Of a stretch of DNA of 64,000 nt, positions 47,389 through 56,066 are shown one piece after another. Each line of letters begins with the position of its first letter. Within the stretch, counting starts at the first letter, position 1. The notes below the pieces were generated by a model that saw only the letters and a list, made by a program, of their open reading frames with translations, was not told the DNA's origin and did not search any database. A program made the translations under genes and the position numbers. This DNA is from Aquibium oceanicum (GTDB lineage Bacteria > Pseudomonadota > Alphaproteobacteria > Rhizobiales > Rhizobiaceae): NCBI RefSeq assembly GCF_001889605.1, contig NZ_CP018171.1:1696501-1760500 (forward strand). Reading direction: 5' to 3'.

Positions 47389-48734
47389 CCGCCGCCACCG
47401 ACGAGCTCATCGAGGCCGCCCGCGCGGTCACCATCGCCGACGCGGCAGAGCGGCTGGGGCTGGCCTTCGCGCGGCGGGGACAGGAGCATCCGCAGCCGTG
47501 CCCGGCATGCGGCGGCAGGGACCGGTTCTCCTTCAACACGGCCAAGAACAACTGGGTATGCCGGGGTGCGGGTGCCGGCGGCGGCGATGCGATCGGCATG
47601 GCGGCGCATGTGCGCGGGCTGGACACGAGCCGCCGGGCGGAGTTCCTCGAGGCCTGCTCGATCGCGGCCGGCCTGCCGGTGCCAGACGACGCCGAGCGCG
47701 AGAGCGAGGCGGACAGGGCGGCGCGGCTCGCCCGCATCGCGGCGCGGCGGCGGGCGAACGCGGAGGAGGCGGCGCGGCGCGAGCGGGACGCCTCGGACTT
47801 TCGCGAGAAGGAGCGGGCACGGGCGCGCGGGATTTATTCCCATGCCGAGCCGCTGGGTACATCCGATCTGCCATATGGCCGGTTCTACCTGAAGAACCGC
47901 TGCGGCGGGTTCCCGCCCGTGCCGCCCGACGAACGCACCTGGCTGCGCGTGGCGCCCGAGGTGACCTACTGGCACGGCAAGGATGAGCGCGGCGATCCGG
48001 TCGCACTGCATTGCGGCCCGGCCATGATCGCGGCTTTCATTGCCTCACGCCGCGCACCGGCCGCTGACGCGGCCTGCGGCTCCGGCGGGGCGGCCTGGCT
48101 GGCCGACGCCCGGTCGGGCTTGCCGCCTTTGGCGGAGGGGTATGATGTTATCGGCTGCCACATCACCTGGATCGACCTCGACAACCCGCCGAAGTTCCGG
48201 CCGTTGATCACCGACCCTGAGACCGGCGAGATTTTGCCGACGAAGAAGATGCGCGGATCGAAGAAGGGCGGGCTGATCCCGATCGCGGGCGATCCGGCGG
48301 CGCGGCGCTGGCTGGGCGGGGAGGGGATCGAGAACGTCGCCGCGCTCGGCCGGGCGGAAGGCTGGCGCGGCGACACGTTCTATTTCGCCGCCGGCGATCT
48401 CGGCAACCTCGCCGGGCCGGCCGACCCCGCCTCGCGCTTCGCCCACCCGACGCTGACCAGGCCGGACAAGAACGGCGTGGAGCGGCCGGTCATGGTCGCC
48501 GGGCCCGTGCCGCGCGCGGACCAGGGGCCGGAGGATGCCATGGCGGTGCCCGAACACGTCGACGAGCTGATCCTGCTGGCCGACGGCGATTCCGAGCCCG
48601 TGTTCACCGCCGCCGCCATGGTGCGCGCCAAGGCGCGCCACGCGCGGCCGGGGCGGCTGATCCCGGTGGTGTGGCCGGTGCCGGGGACCGATTTCGCCGA
48701 GCTTCTGGCGGGCAAGGGTGAACAGGCGGAATGA
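47385..48734 (+). CDS. Zinc-finger primase-like protein
   Basis: 449 residues. The CHC2-like zinc finger is 'CPACGGRDRFSF...NWVCRGAGAGGGDAI' (C39, C42, C59). The C-terminal Toprim-like part has 'VDELILLADGD' near 387. Residues about 224-250 ('RRAPAADAACGSGGAAWLADARSG') are encoded by an inverted copy of a dispersed repeat, inserted in frame. It lies upstream of the D5 helicase, so it should prime phage replication. Confidence 0.75.
   Translation: MTAATDELIEAARAVTIADAAERLGLAFARRGQEHPQPCPACGGRDRFSFNTAKNNWVCRGAGAGGGDAIGMAAHVRGLDTSRRAEFLEACSIAAGLPVPDDAERESEADRAARLARIAARRRANAEEAARRERDASDFREKERARARGIYSHAEPLGTSDLPYGRFYLKNRCGGFPPVPPDERTWLRVAPEVTYWHGKDERGDPVALHCGPAMIAAFIASRRAPAADAACGSGGAAWLADARSGLPPLAEGYDVIGCHITWIDLDNPPKFRPLITDPETGEILPTKKMRGSKKGGLIPIAGDPAARRWLGGEGIENVAALGRAEGWRGDTFYFAAGDLGNLAGPADPASRFAHPTLTRPDKNGVERPVMVAGPVPRADQGPEDAMAVPEHVDELILLADGDSEPVFTAAAMVRAKARHARPGRLIPVVWPVPGTDFAELLAGKGEQAE
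48054..48136. repeat. Palindromic repeat inserted in the primase gene
   Basis: An inverted relative of 51773-51860 (CGGTCGGGCTTGCCGCCTTTGGCGG here against CCGCCGAAGGCGGCAAGCCCGACCG there). It adds about 25 codons in frame. Confidence 0.65.
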
Positions 48735-49234
48735 ACGTGCAGCCATACCTGATCGGCGAAGGATGGATCGAGGTGCTGGATGGCAATCCGACGGCGCGCG
48801 ATCTCTTCACCCGGCACTACTCCAACCAGCATCGACGGCGCGGGAAGGCTCAGCCGGCGCTCATCGTCGGCCCGGGATACAAGATGGTCCTGATCACCGC
48901 TGACGGCGGCGCCGTATGCGCCTGGCGCAATGAGAAGTTCCGTGCGGATGGCCAAGACGGTGTCGAGTGCGCGATCTACCGGCGTGAGCAGGGCGATCTT
49001 GCGAGCAGATTGTTGCGTACCGCGATGGACCTTGCGTGGACGCGCTGGCCACAGACCCGCCTCTTTACGTTTGTCGATCCTCGCGAGGTGAGACCGACGA
49101 TGGTCAAAGGTCCGCGCGGTCATCTCTATCCGGTCTTCGGCTACTGCTTCTATCAGGCTGGCTGGCGGTTCGCCGGCACTAGTCAGAAGCGTCTGCACAT
49201 CCTCGAATGCCTGCCGGATCGGGTTGCCGACTGA
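48731..49234 (+). CDS. Conserved phage protein, possibly GNAT-like
   Basis: 167 residues. The alternation of beta strands and helices ('ALIVGPGYKMVLITADGGAVCAWRNEKF', 'LLRTAMDLAWTRWP', then 'FTFVDPREVRPT' and 'GYCFYQAGWRFAG') suggests an acetyltransferase-like fold, but no catalytic signature is certain. It overlaps the genes on both sides. Confidence 0.5.
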   Translation: MNVQPYLIGEGWIEVLDGNPTARDLFTRHYSNQHRRRGKAQPALIVGPGYKMVLITADGGAVCAWRNEKFRADGQDGVECAIYRREQGDLASRLLRTAMDLAWTRWPQTRLFTFVDPREVRPTMVKGPRGHLYPVFGYCFYQAGWRFAGTSQKRLHILECLPDRVAD

Positions 49235-51045
49235 TGGCCAGAAAACCCAAAGGCATGCCGGAGGCGGTGGCCGCCATGATGGAGGCGGCGCGGGCGCAGG
49301 AAGAAGCGTTCGCAGCCGGCGGCGGCGCGCAAAACCCCGCAACCCCGTTTTCGCAGGACGATGCGCCCGCCGAGGACGACGGGGAGCCGGGGACGGCGCC
49401 GAAGAAGGGCAGCGCGGTCGACATGGGCGTGGTGGAGGCCTGTGCCGCGCTCGACCATTCCGACACGGACAATGCCGAGCGGCTGCTATCGCATTTCGGC
49501 GAGAACCTGCTCGTGCTCAGCCAGGAGAAGTCGCGCAAGGCCGCCTATGCGGTGTGGACCGGCTCGCACTGGGATCTCGGCACCGGCGGCCAGCGGGCGC
49601 TGGCGATGGCGCAGCAGCTCGGCGGGCGCATCGCGCTCGAGGTGCGCTTCATCGAGGCGACCCCGGCCGAGAAGGCGGCGATCGATCGCGGCGCCGAGGC
49701 GCGCAAAAAGCCGGAGGAGGAGCGCACGCCGGCCGAGAAGAAGCGCGCCAAGGCGGCCGAGACGGCCGAGGGCAACCTCGCCAAGCGCCGCAAGCGCCGC
49801 ATGGACCATGCCGTCTCCTCGAAGAACAAGGGCCGCCTGGAGGCGATGCTCGTCTGCGCGGCGCCGCACATCATGCGCCAGCCGGAGGAGTTCAACGCCG
49901 ACCCGCTGAAGGTGGCGCTGGCCGGCCACACGCTCTCCTTCCGGCGCACGACGCGGCAGGTGCGCAACCCGGCCTTCGACGATCCCGACGACGGCCGCGA
50001 GGATCTTCCGGAGTTCCTCGCCACGCCGGATGCCGAACTCGTCGTCGTCAAGGGCCATCGGCGCGGCGACCTGATCACGCAGGTTGTGCCGGTCGAATAC
50101 GACGCGAAGGCCGCCTGTCCGGGCTGGCTCGCCTTCATGGAGGACAAGCTGCCGCTGGAGCCGGTGCGCCGCATGGTGCAGGTGGCTTCCGGCCTCGGCC
50201 TGATCGGGCTGACGGTGCAAAAGCTGTTCTTCCACTACGGCTTCGGCGCCAACGGCAAGTCGGTCTACATGGAAGTGCTGTGCCGACTACTCGGCGAGGT
50301 GGCCGTGACGCTGCCGTCGGAAAGCTTCATCGGCGAGGGCAAGGGCGCGGGCGCGGCAAATCCCGACATGGCGCGGCTTTATGGCCGGCGGTTCCTGCGG
50401 GTGAAGGAACTGCCCGAGGGCGAGGACCTGCGCGAGAACCTGGTGAAGGACCTGACCGGCGGCGAGCATTTTACCGTGCGCGACCTGTTCGAGGGCTATT
50501 TCGACTTCAAGCCGGTGTTCACAGGCCACATGTCGGGCAACGGCTATCCGCGCATCTCGGGCACCGACAACGGCATCTGGCGGCGCATGGCCGTGGTGCA
50601 TTGGCCCAAGACCATCGCCGAAGCCGAGCAGCGCGAGTTCGAGGACGTCGTCACCGAGCTGATGGCCGAGCGCTCGGGCATTTTGAACTGGCTGATCGAG
50701 GGCGTGCTGATCTTCCTGCGCGAGGGGCTGGTGATCCCCGACGCGGTGCGGGCCAAGACGCAGGAATACCGCGACGAGATGGACCGCACCTCGGCCTTCT
50801 GCGCGGCCTGCGTGGTGCCCGAGCCGGATGGCGAGGTGACGGCCAAGGATTTCTACCAGGCCTATGTCGACTACACGGTCGACCAGGGCGGCAAGCCCAT
50901 CACGCTCACCGCCTTCGGGCTGATCATGAAGAAGAAATACCAGCGCGTGGAAGGCCGCATCGTCGTCTACCGCGGCGTGCGCCTTGTCGGCGTGCCGGCG
51001 CGGTCCGGCGCCTATCCGGAAGGCTATGGAGGGCCGGGGACGTGA
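49234..51045 (+). CDS. D5-type primase-helicase (phage/plasmid primase, P4 family)
   Basis: 603 residues. An N-terminal disordered part and a Lys/Arg/Glu-rich helix (about 140-190) precede the D5-like SF3 helicase. Walker A 'GFGANGKSVYMEVL' begins at G336 (K342), followed by 'LYGRRFLRVKELPEGEDL' and 'DNGIWRRMAVVHWP'. Such proteins unwind and prime DNA at phage and P4-like origins. ATG 49234 overlaps the previous stop by one base. The candidate origin follows directly. Confidence 0.88.
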   Translation: MARKPKGMPEAVAAMMEAARAQEEAFAAGGGAQNPATPFSQDDAPAEDDGEPGTAPKKGSAVDMGVVEACAALDHSDTDNAERLLSHFGENLLVLSQEKSRKAAYAVWTGSHWDLGTGGQRALAMAQQLGGRIALEVRFIEATPAEKAAIDRGAEARKKPEEERTPAEKKRAKAAETAEGNLAKRRKRRMDHAVSSKNKGRLEAMLVCAAPHIMRQPEEFNADPLKVALAGHTLSFRRTTRQVRNPAFDDPDDGREDLPEFLATPDAELVVVKGHRRGDLITQVVPVEYDAKAACPGWLAFMEDKLPLEPVRRMVQVASGLGLIGLTVQKLFFHYGFGANGKSVYMEVLCRLLGEVAVTLPSESFIGEGKGAGAANPDMARLYGRRFLRVKELPEGEDLRENLVKDLTGGEHFTVRDLFEGYFDFKPVFTGHMSGNGYPRISGTDNGIWRRMAVVHWPKTIAEAEQREFEDVVTELMAERSGILNWLIEGVLIFLREGLVIPDAVRAKTQEYRDEMDRTSAFCAACVVPEPDGEVTAKDFYQAYVDYTVDQGGKPITLTAFGLIMKKKYQRVEGRIVVYRGVRLVGVPARSGAYPEGYGGPGT

Positions 51046-51356
51046 GACAGCGGCCCCGCAACCCCTTTCGCGGCGCGCGACAGTCCGCAGGGGTTCGCGA
51101 TGGTCCGCGACAGTCTCGAAATGCCGAAAAGATCAACGAAAAGAAGGGTTTGAGATAGTCTGCGATAGTTTTGGCGACCCAATAAGGTGAGGGAAGGGGA
51201 ACGGGGAAAATTTTCTCTCATGTCTATGGCCTCGGAAAACTGTCGCAACTGCCGCAAACCGCCTTCAAGACATTGAAATCGTTGCCGTTCTGTCTCTCTC
51301 GAACTATCGAAAAACTATCGCAAAACTATCGCCAAGTGTCGAAGGAAGGAAAATCG
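51046..51356. other. Candidate phage replication origin with iterons
   Basis: This non-coding stretch holds about eleven copies of an octamer. In one orientation (CGAYAGTY-like) they begin at 51078, 51098, 51108, 51153 and 51163; in the other (RACTRTCG-like) at 51238, 51247, 51302, 51313, 51324 and 51334. The three at 51302-51331 are spaced exactly 11 bases apart. The two groups face each other across a segment with an A/T-rich core near 51208-51222 (GAAAATTTTCTCTC). The position just after the replicative helicase gene fits an origin; an operator array is the alternative. Confidence 0.55.
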
Positions 51357-51872
51357 ATGAAAAAGCTGATGGATATCGAGAACAGCGCTGGATTGACGCT
51401 CGGCGGTCTTCAGGTGGCGCATGTCGTTCGGCAGGAGGAATGGTGTCCTGACCAGAAGCCGGGCCTTTCATTTCGAGGCAACGAAATGGCGGGAGAGGTC
51501 GGCGAGACGATCGAGGCGCTCTATGACCACATTGCCGAGTTGGGGAAGGCGGCGGGCCGCTCCAGCAACGTTGTCAAGAAACTGGAACGCGAACGCTATG
51601 GTTGGCGCGGATCTCGGGCGACAAAGGCACATCTCGCTGAAGAGCTTGCCGATGTCGTGCACACGGCGGTCCTGTGCGCGATCACATCAGGCATCGATCT
51701 GGAGGCCGCAGTGATCCAAAAGTTCAACGCGACCTCGCAGAAGAACGGGCTGGCGACCCTGTTGCCCGTTCCCCCCGCCGAAGGCGGCAAGCCCGACCGG
51801 GCGTCGGCCATCGTTGGCCGGCCGTCCGCAGCGAGCGGCGAAGCCGCGGCAAGCGAAGGACAGAACAAATGA
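51357..51872 (+). CDS. MazG-like nucleotide pyrophosphohydrolase
   Basis: 171 residues. 'NEMAGEVGETIEALYDHI' (about 43-60) and 'KAHLAEELADVVHTAVLCAI' (about 93-112) carry the E-x-x-E and E-x-x-D metal ligands of all-alpha MazG-type NTP pyrophosphatases. The last about 33 residues translate a palindromic repeat. Its first nine residues (MKKLMDIEN) are the same as those of the next gene. Confidence 0.7.
   Translation: MKKLMDIENSAGLTLGGLQVAHVVRQEEWCPDQKPGLSFRGNEMAGEVGETIEALYDHIAELGKAAGRSSNVVKKLERERYGWRGSRATKAHLAEELADVVHTAVLCAITSGIDLEAAVIQKFNATSQKNGLATLLPVPPAEGGKPDRASAIVGRPSAASGEAAASEGQNK
51773..51860. repeat. Palindromic repeat at the 3' end of the MazG-like gene
   Basis: It carries GCGGCAAGCCCGACCG and GCGAGCGGCGAAGCCGCGG and is translated as the tail of the MazG-like protein. 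It matches 44936-45008 in the same orientation. Confidence 0.65.
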
Positions 51873-52654
51873 AAAAGCTGATGGACATCGAGAATTTGCT
51901 GCGCTGGGCCTTCGTGCACGAGCTGCCCAAGGGCCGCGAGAACGGCGGCGGGCCCGGCATCCGCTCGGCCTGGGACGGGATCTACAATCTCGGCGTGCTC
52001 GGCACGCTGGTGCAGACCGACGGGTTTTCCGGCGGCGGCTTCGTCGAGCCGGGCGAGCCGCATCGCGACGCGACGCTGATCGGCGAGGCCGTGCGCGGAC
52101 TGGAAGGCATGGAGATCGGCGGGTTCGAGGACTGGGACGCCTTTGCCGACGTGCCCGAGATGGCGGCGCACATGGAGGGCGTGTCGGCCAGGGTGGCGGC
52201 GCGCATGGCGGCCATGCCGGCGGGCAGCCGGGCGCGCCTGCCGGTGACGCTCGTGATCTCGGCCGCGGTGACGGGGCGCGGGCCGGACTGGCGCTGGCCG
52301 GAGGAGCCGCGCGCGCGCATGGTGGAGCGGGCGGGCAAGCCGGCCTGGTTCGTCAGCCGCGCCTTCACAGACGCCTTCGGGCGCAGGAGCGCGATCGAGA
52401 CCGACGGGTTCGACGCGAAGGCCGGCCGGCCGCAGCGCGGCGCCTACCGCAAGTATGTCGTGGCGCCAGACCCGTGGCTGGTGGCGCTGGCGCGGATGGA
52501 CTGGCAGGTCTGGGTGTTGAGCCTGGCGACGCTGGCGGCCGAACTCGACGGCTGCCTCGCCGACTGGGACGTGGTGGCGGCGCAGCACTCGCCCACGCCC
52601 TGGGTGGACGGCGAGGCGGCGTCGGCGCCGCGGGTGCTGGAGGCGGTGAAATAG
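51869..52654 (+). CDS. Conserved phage protein of unknown function
   Basis: 261 residues, mixed alpha/beta with several Trp-rich segments ('PGIRSAWDGIYNLGVLG', 'RMDWQVWVLSLATLAAEL'). No family name is known to me. ATG 51869 overlaps the MazG-like stop (ATGA). It is the last gene before the late region. Confidence 0.6.
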   Translation: MKKLMDIENLLRWAFVHELPKGRENGGGPGIRSAWDGIYNLGVLGTLVQTDGFSGGGFVEPGEPHRDATLIGEAVRGLEGMEIGGFEDWDAFADVPEMAAHMEGVSARVAARMAAMPAGSRARLPVTLVISAAVTGRGPDWRWPEEPRARMVERAGKPAWFVSRAFTDAFGRRSAIETDGFDAKAGRPQRGAYRKYVVAPDPWLVALARMDWQVWVLSLATLAAELDGCLADWDVVAAQHSPTPWVDGEAASAPRVLEAVK

Positions 52655-52658
52655 GCCG

Positions 52659-52688
52659 TTGACAAGCGGCAAAAACTTGACGTATGTC
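52659..52688 (+). promoter_or_regulatory. Candidate late promoter
   Basis: TTGACA (52659-52664), an 18-base spacer and TATGTC (52683-52688). It lies just after the early operon and 70 bases before the first late gene, with a terminator in between. The -10 match is moderate. Confidence 0.4.
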
Positions 52689-52709
52689 TGAACACGGTAA
52701 ATCAGACGA

Positions 52710-52740
52710 CCCGCCCGGAGGCATCCGCGGCGGGTTTTTT
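52710..52740 (+). terminator. Rho-independent terminator before the late genes
   Basis: CCCGCC (52710-52715) pairs with GGCGGG (52729-52734), followed by six T (52735-52740). It could end the early operon, or work as a late-gene terminator read through by an antiterminator. Confidence 0.7.
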
Positions 52741-52757
52741 CGTGGGACGAGGCGGCC

Positions 52758-53303
52758 GTGATCGACATCGACGCCTCCGATCTCGCCCAGATCGCCCGCG
52801 CGATGGGCAGGCTGCCCGGCGAGATCAAGGCCAAGGTCTTCGCCCGCGCCATGCGCCGGGTGAGCGAGACGGCACGCACGCGGGTGGTCCGCCGCCAGGC
52901 GCCGCGTCTCGACCTGTCGCAGAAGGTGATCCGCGAAAAGACCACGGCGCGCTTCAACGCGGGCGGGCACACGGCCGAGGTGGTGGTGCGCTCGGGCTGG
53001 ATACCGCTGTTCAAGCTCGGCGCCACGCAGACGTCGCGCGGCGTGCGGGTCAGGCTTCGAGGGTCGTATCGGCACGCCTTCATCGCGAAGATGGACAGCG
53101 GGCACACGGGCGTCTTCCGGCGTGTCCCTGGCACGAAGATGGTGGACAAGGACAAGGAACAGATCCGCGAGCTGTTCGGGCCGAACCCGGCGCACGACAT
53201 CACGAACAACCAGGACGTCTACATCGCGGTGATGGCCGAGGTGCTGGAGGAAGTGCTGGCGCCGCGCGTCATGCACGAACTCGGCCGCCTCCTGCCGCGC
53301 TGA
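52758..53303 (+). CDS. Minor tail protein Z-like
   Basis: 181 residues resembling the lambda gpZ/GPZ family: 'LPGEIKAKVFARAMRRVSETARTRVVRR' (about 19-46) and the later 'GVFRRVPGTK'. Such proteins act at the tail-to-head junction. The start is GTG 52758. A tail-completion gene upstream of the terminases is out of the usual lambda order, where Z follows the head genes. Confidence 0.65.
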   Translation: MIDIDASDLAQIARAMGRLPGEIKAKVFARAMRRVSETARTRVVRRQAPRLDLSQKVIREKTTARFNAGGHTAEVVVRSGWIPLFKLGATQTSRGVRVRLRGSYRHAFIAKMDSGHTGVFRRVPGTKMVDKDKEQIRELFGPNPAHDITNNQDVYIAVMAEVLEEVLAPRVMHELGRLLPR

Positions 53304-53449
53304 GGGCACCCCCCTGCCAAGGGACCGTACATTCGCACCCCCCACCAACGGGCCGGGGCGACCCCGGGATTTGGGCAGTCTGAGAGTAAATTCGAAGCCT
53401 AAAAAGCTAAAGAGCGGCTAAAGCACTAAAGAACAACGGTAAAGTCTGG
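53304..53449. other. Non-coding segment before terminase, candidate cos/pac region
   Basis: 146 bases with G+C-rich blocks (53330-53375), then an A-rich stretch with GCTAAAG repeats at 53406-53412 and 53417-53423 and ACTAAAG at 53425-53431. The position directly before the small terminase gene is where lambda-type phages keep cos and terminase-binding sites. Confidence 0.4.
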
Positions 53450-54106
53450 ATGGAAGCCGCCGTCAGCAAGGGCGCGTTCGCGGCGCTGATCGGTGTCTCG
53501 CCGGGCCGCGTCAGCCAGTACCTCGCGGAAGGGAAGATCGCCCCGGCATCGCTGCAGGGCAGCGGGCGGAGCGCCAAGATCATCGTCGAGCGGGCCAAGG
53601 CCGACCTCAGGCTCACGCTCGACATCTCGCAGCGGCTCGGCAACGGCATCGAGACGCGGCTCGACGCGGACGATCCGGAGGCCGATGCCGGTACCGCCGC
53701 TCCGCAGGATGCCGCGCCGGCGCGCGAGGGCAGGGCGCCACAGCCGACCGGCGTCGAATACGAGATCAAGCAGCAGAAGCTCGAGCAGCTTCGCCGCGCC
53801 AACCGCAACGCCGCCATCGCCGATGCCGAGGCCTCGGGCACCCTGGTCGAGACGGAAGCGTCGCGCGCGGGAATGATGCGGGTCGCGACCGGCATGATGC
53901 TCGTCTTCGAAGGCGGGCTCACCGACCTCGCCAACGCGGTGGCGGCCGAGTTCAAGGTGCCGCAGCGCGACGTGCTGCACCTGATGCGGCGAGAATTCCG
54001 CAAGATCCGCACGGCGGCGGCCAAGCAGGCCGCGGCGGAAGGCGCGGCGATGCCGGAGACGGTCGAGACGGTGCTGGAGGCCGACGAGATATCGACGGTG
54101 AACTGA
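53450..54106 (+). CDS. Terminase small subunit (Nu1-like)
   Basis: 218 residues. An N-terminal HTH ('SKGAFAALIGVSPGRVSQYLAEGKI', about 6-30) binds packaging sites. A Pro/Ala-rich linker and a long helix ('EYEIKQQKLEQLRRANRNAAIADAEA') follow, as in Nu1/gp1 proteins. It recognises phage DNA and recruits the large subunit, whose GTG start follows its stop by one base. Confidence 0.8.
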   Translation: MEAAVSKGAFAALIGVSPGRVSQYLAEGKIAPASLQGSGRSAKIIVERAKADLRLTLDISQRLGNGIETRLDADDPEADAGTAAPQDAAPAREGRAPQPTGVEYEIKQQKLEQLRRANRNAAIADAEASGTLVETEASRAGMMRVATGMMLVFEGGLTDLANAVAAEFKVPQRDVLHLMRREFRKIRTAAAKQAAAEGAAMPETVETVLEADEISTVN

Positions 54107-54107
54107 C

Positions 54108-56066
54108 GTGACCTCGATGATCGTCAACACCGCCAATGCGGAGCGCCTGGCGCGCGACGTGCTCGCGGAGGTCCTCGAGCCGCCGCCCGACGTCGACTAT
54201 CTCGACTGGGCCGAGCGCAACGTCGTCTTCTCAAAGCGGGAGAGCCCGTTCCCGGGGCCCTACAACCGGGACATGTTCCCGTATTTCGACGAGATCCTGC
54301 GGGCACTGTCGCCGGCCGACCCGTGCCGGGTCGTGACGATCATAAAGTCGGCGCAGCTCGGCGGCACCGTGCTGGCGAACATCTTCACGCTCGGCTCCAT
54401 GGACATGGACCCGGGCGACATCCTCTACGTCCATCCGACGGAGAGCAACGCGCAGCGCTGGAGCAAGATGAAGCTCGCGCCGATGCTGCGCAACACACCC
54501 GCGCTGGCGCGCCTGTTCCCGATGCGCAACCGCGACGGGCTCGACAGCCTGCTCTACAAGGAGCGGGTCGACGGCCGCGGGGCGATCCAGATCTCCGGCG
54601 CCAACTCGGCGGCATCGCTGAGCCAAGTGTCGATGACCCGGCAGGTGCAGGACGACCTGTCGAAATGGGAGAACAATTCCGCCGGCGATCCGGAAACGCA
54701 GGCCGACAGCCGGTCGCGCGCCTACGAATTCGCCAAGATCCTGAAGATCTCGACGCCGCTGGTGATGCCGGGATGCCGGATCACGAAGAACTTCGAGGAG
54801 GGCAGCCAGGAGCACCTGCATGTGCCCTGTCCCCATTGCGGGCACTACCAGACGCTCGAATGGGAGAACTTGCTCGCCAACATCGACGAGGAGAAGCCGG
54901 AGGACGCGCATTTCACCTGCGGCGAATGCGGCGCCACGATCGAGGAGCATCATCGCCGATCGATCGTTCGCCTCGGAGAATGGCGGGCACAGAACCCGAA
55001 GGCGAAGCGGCATCACCGGTCGTTCTCGCTCTGGTCCGTCGTCTCGGCGCTGCAGAGCTGGGAACGCATCGCCCGGGAGTGGATCGGCGCCCGCGGCGAT
55101 CCGGCATCCGAGCAGACGTTCCTCAACGACACGGTCGGCCGGGCCTATGTCGCGGCGGGGGAATCGCCTCCCTGGGAGATGCTTCGCGACCGCGCGGCGC
55201 AGTCGGACTATTCGCGGGGACGCATCCCGCAGGGCGGACTGGTCTTCACGCTCGGGATCGACTGCCAGGGCGACCGGGTCGAGTGGCAGGCGGTGGCCTG
55301 GGGGCGGGATTTCCGGCGCTTCGTCGTCGACTATGGCGTGATCCCCGGCCACATATCGGACAAGACGTGCCAGGAGCGGCTGGACGCGCTGACGAAGCAG
55401 ACCTGGCCGAACGTCCATGGCCGCAGGATCGCCCCCGACCGGTGCGCGATCGACGGCAACGCCTACACCGAGGAAGTGTGGGACTGGGCCAAGCGGCACC
55501 CCGCGGGCGTCGTGGTGATGGTGCGCGGTGCCAACAGCGAGAGCGCCCCGCTGACGCAGCGGGTGAAGAAGGAACGCAACCACCGCACCGGCAAGACGAT
55601 CCGGTATTCGCGGCGGTTCTACACCTTCAACAGCTCCGTGCTGAAGATGGCGCTCTACCGGAACCTCGCCAAGACCGATCCGCTCGAGCGCGGCTTCGTC
55701 GGGCTCCCGAAGGGGATGGACGACGAGTACTACCGCCAGCTCACCGCCGAGCGGAGGGTGCCCAAGCGGCGCAAGGACGGGTTCACCGAGTACAAGTGGG
55801 AGAAGGACCCGGCGCAAGCCAACGAGGGTCTCGACACCATGAACCAGGCGGAAGTGGCGGCGATCCTCTACGGCGTGCGCGGCCTGCCGGATGCGATCTG
55901 GGACCGGATCGAAGCCGAGCGCGAGACGCCGCCGCCCGCCGCGCAGATGGATTTCGAGGACGGGCTGTTCGCGCCGGCGGCGCAAGCGGCGGTACCGGCG
56001 GCCCGCAAAACGGCGACGAAGGCCGACACGGCGGTCGGTAAAAACAGGTGGAAGAAGCGGCAGTGA
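54108..56066 (+). CDS. Terminase large subunit, GpA family
   Basis: 652 residues. The N-terminal ATPase has a Walker-A-like 'KSAQLGGTVLA' near 82 and 'DDLSKWENN' near 182. A zinc-ribbon 'CPHCGHYQ...CGECGA' lies at about 241-274. The nuclease domain begins with 'GIDCQGDRVEW' near 381. This is the layout of lambda gpA, which cuts and pumps DNA into the prohead. The start is GTG 54108; the C-terminus is Lys/Ala-rich. Confidence 0.93.
   Translation: MTSMIVNTANAERLARDVLAEVLEPPPDVDYLDWAERNVVFSKRESPFPGPYNRDMFPYFDEILRALSPADPCRVVTIIKSAQLGGTVLANIFTLGSMDMDPGDILYVHPTESNAQRWSKMKLAPMLRNTPALARLFPMRNRDGLDSLLYKERVDGRGAIQISGANSAASLSQVSMTRQVQDDLSKWENNSAGDPETQADSRSRAYEFAKILKISTPLVMPGCRITKNFEEGSQEHLHVPCPHCGHYQTLEWENLLANIDEEKPEDAHFTCGECGATIEEHHRRSIVRLGEWRAQNPKAKRHHRSFSLWSVVSALQSWERIAREWIGARGDPASEQTFLNDTVGRAYVAAGESPPWEMLRDRAAQSDYSRGRIPQGGLVFTLGIDCQGDRVEWQAVAWGRDFRRFVVDYGVIPGHISDKTCQERLDALTKQTWPNVHGRRIAPDRCAIDGNAYTEEVWDWAKRHPAGVVVMVRGANSESAPLTQRVKKERNHRTGKTIRYSRRFYTFNSSVLKMALYRNLAKTDPLERGFVGLPKGMDDEYYRQLTAERRVPKRRKDGFTEYKWEKDPAQANEGLDTMNQAEVAAILYGVRGLPDAIWDRIEAERETPPPAAQMDFEDGLFAPAAQAAVPAARKTATKADTAVGKNRWKKRQ

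Noticed and set aside
51078-51341. CRISPR-like array
   Set aside because: The repeat unit is only about 8 bases, occurs in both orientations and has no uniform spacers; iterons or operators fit better. No cas gene is present in the window.
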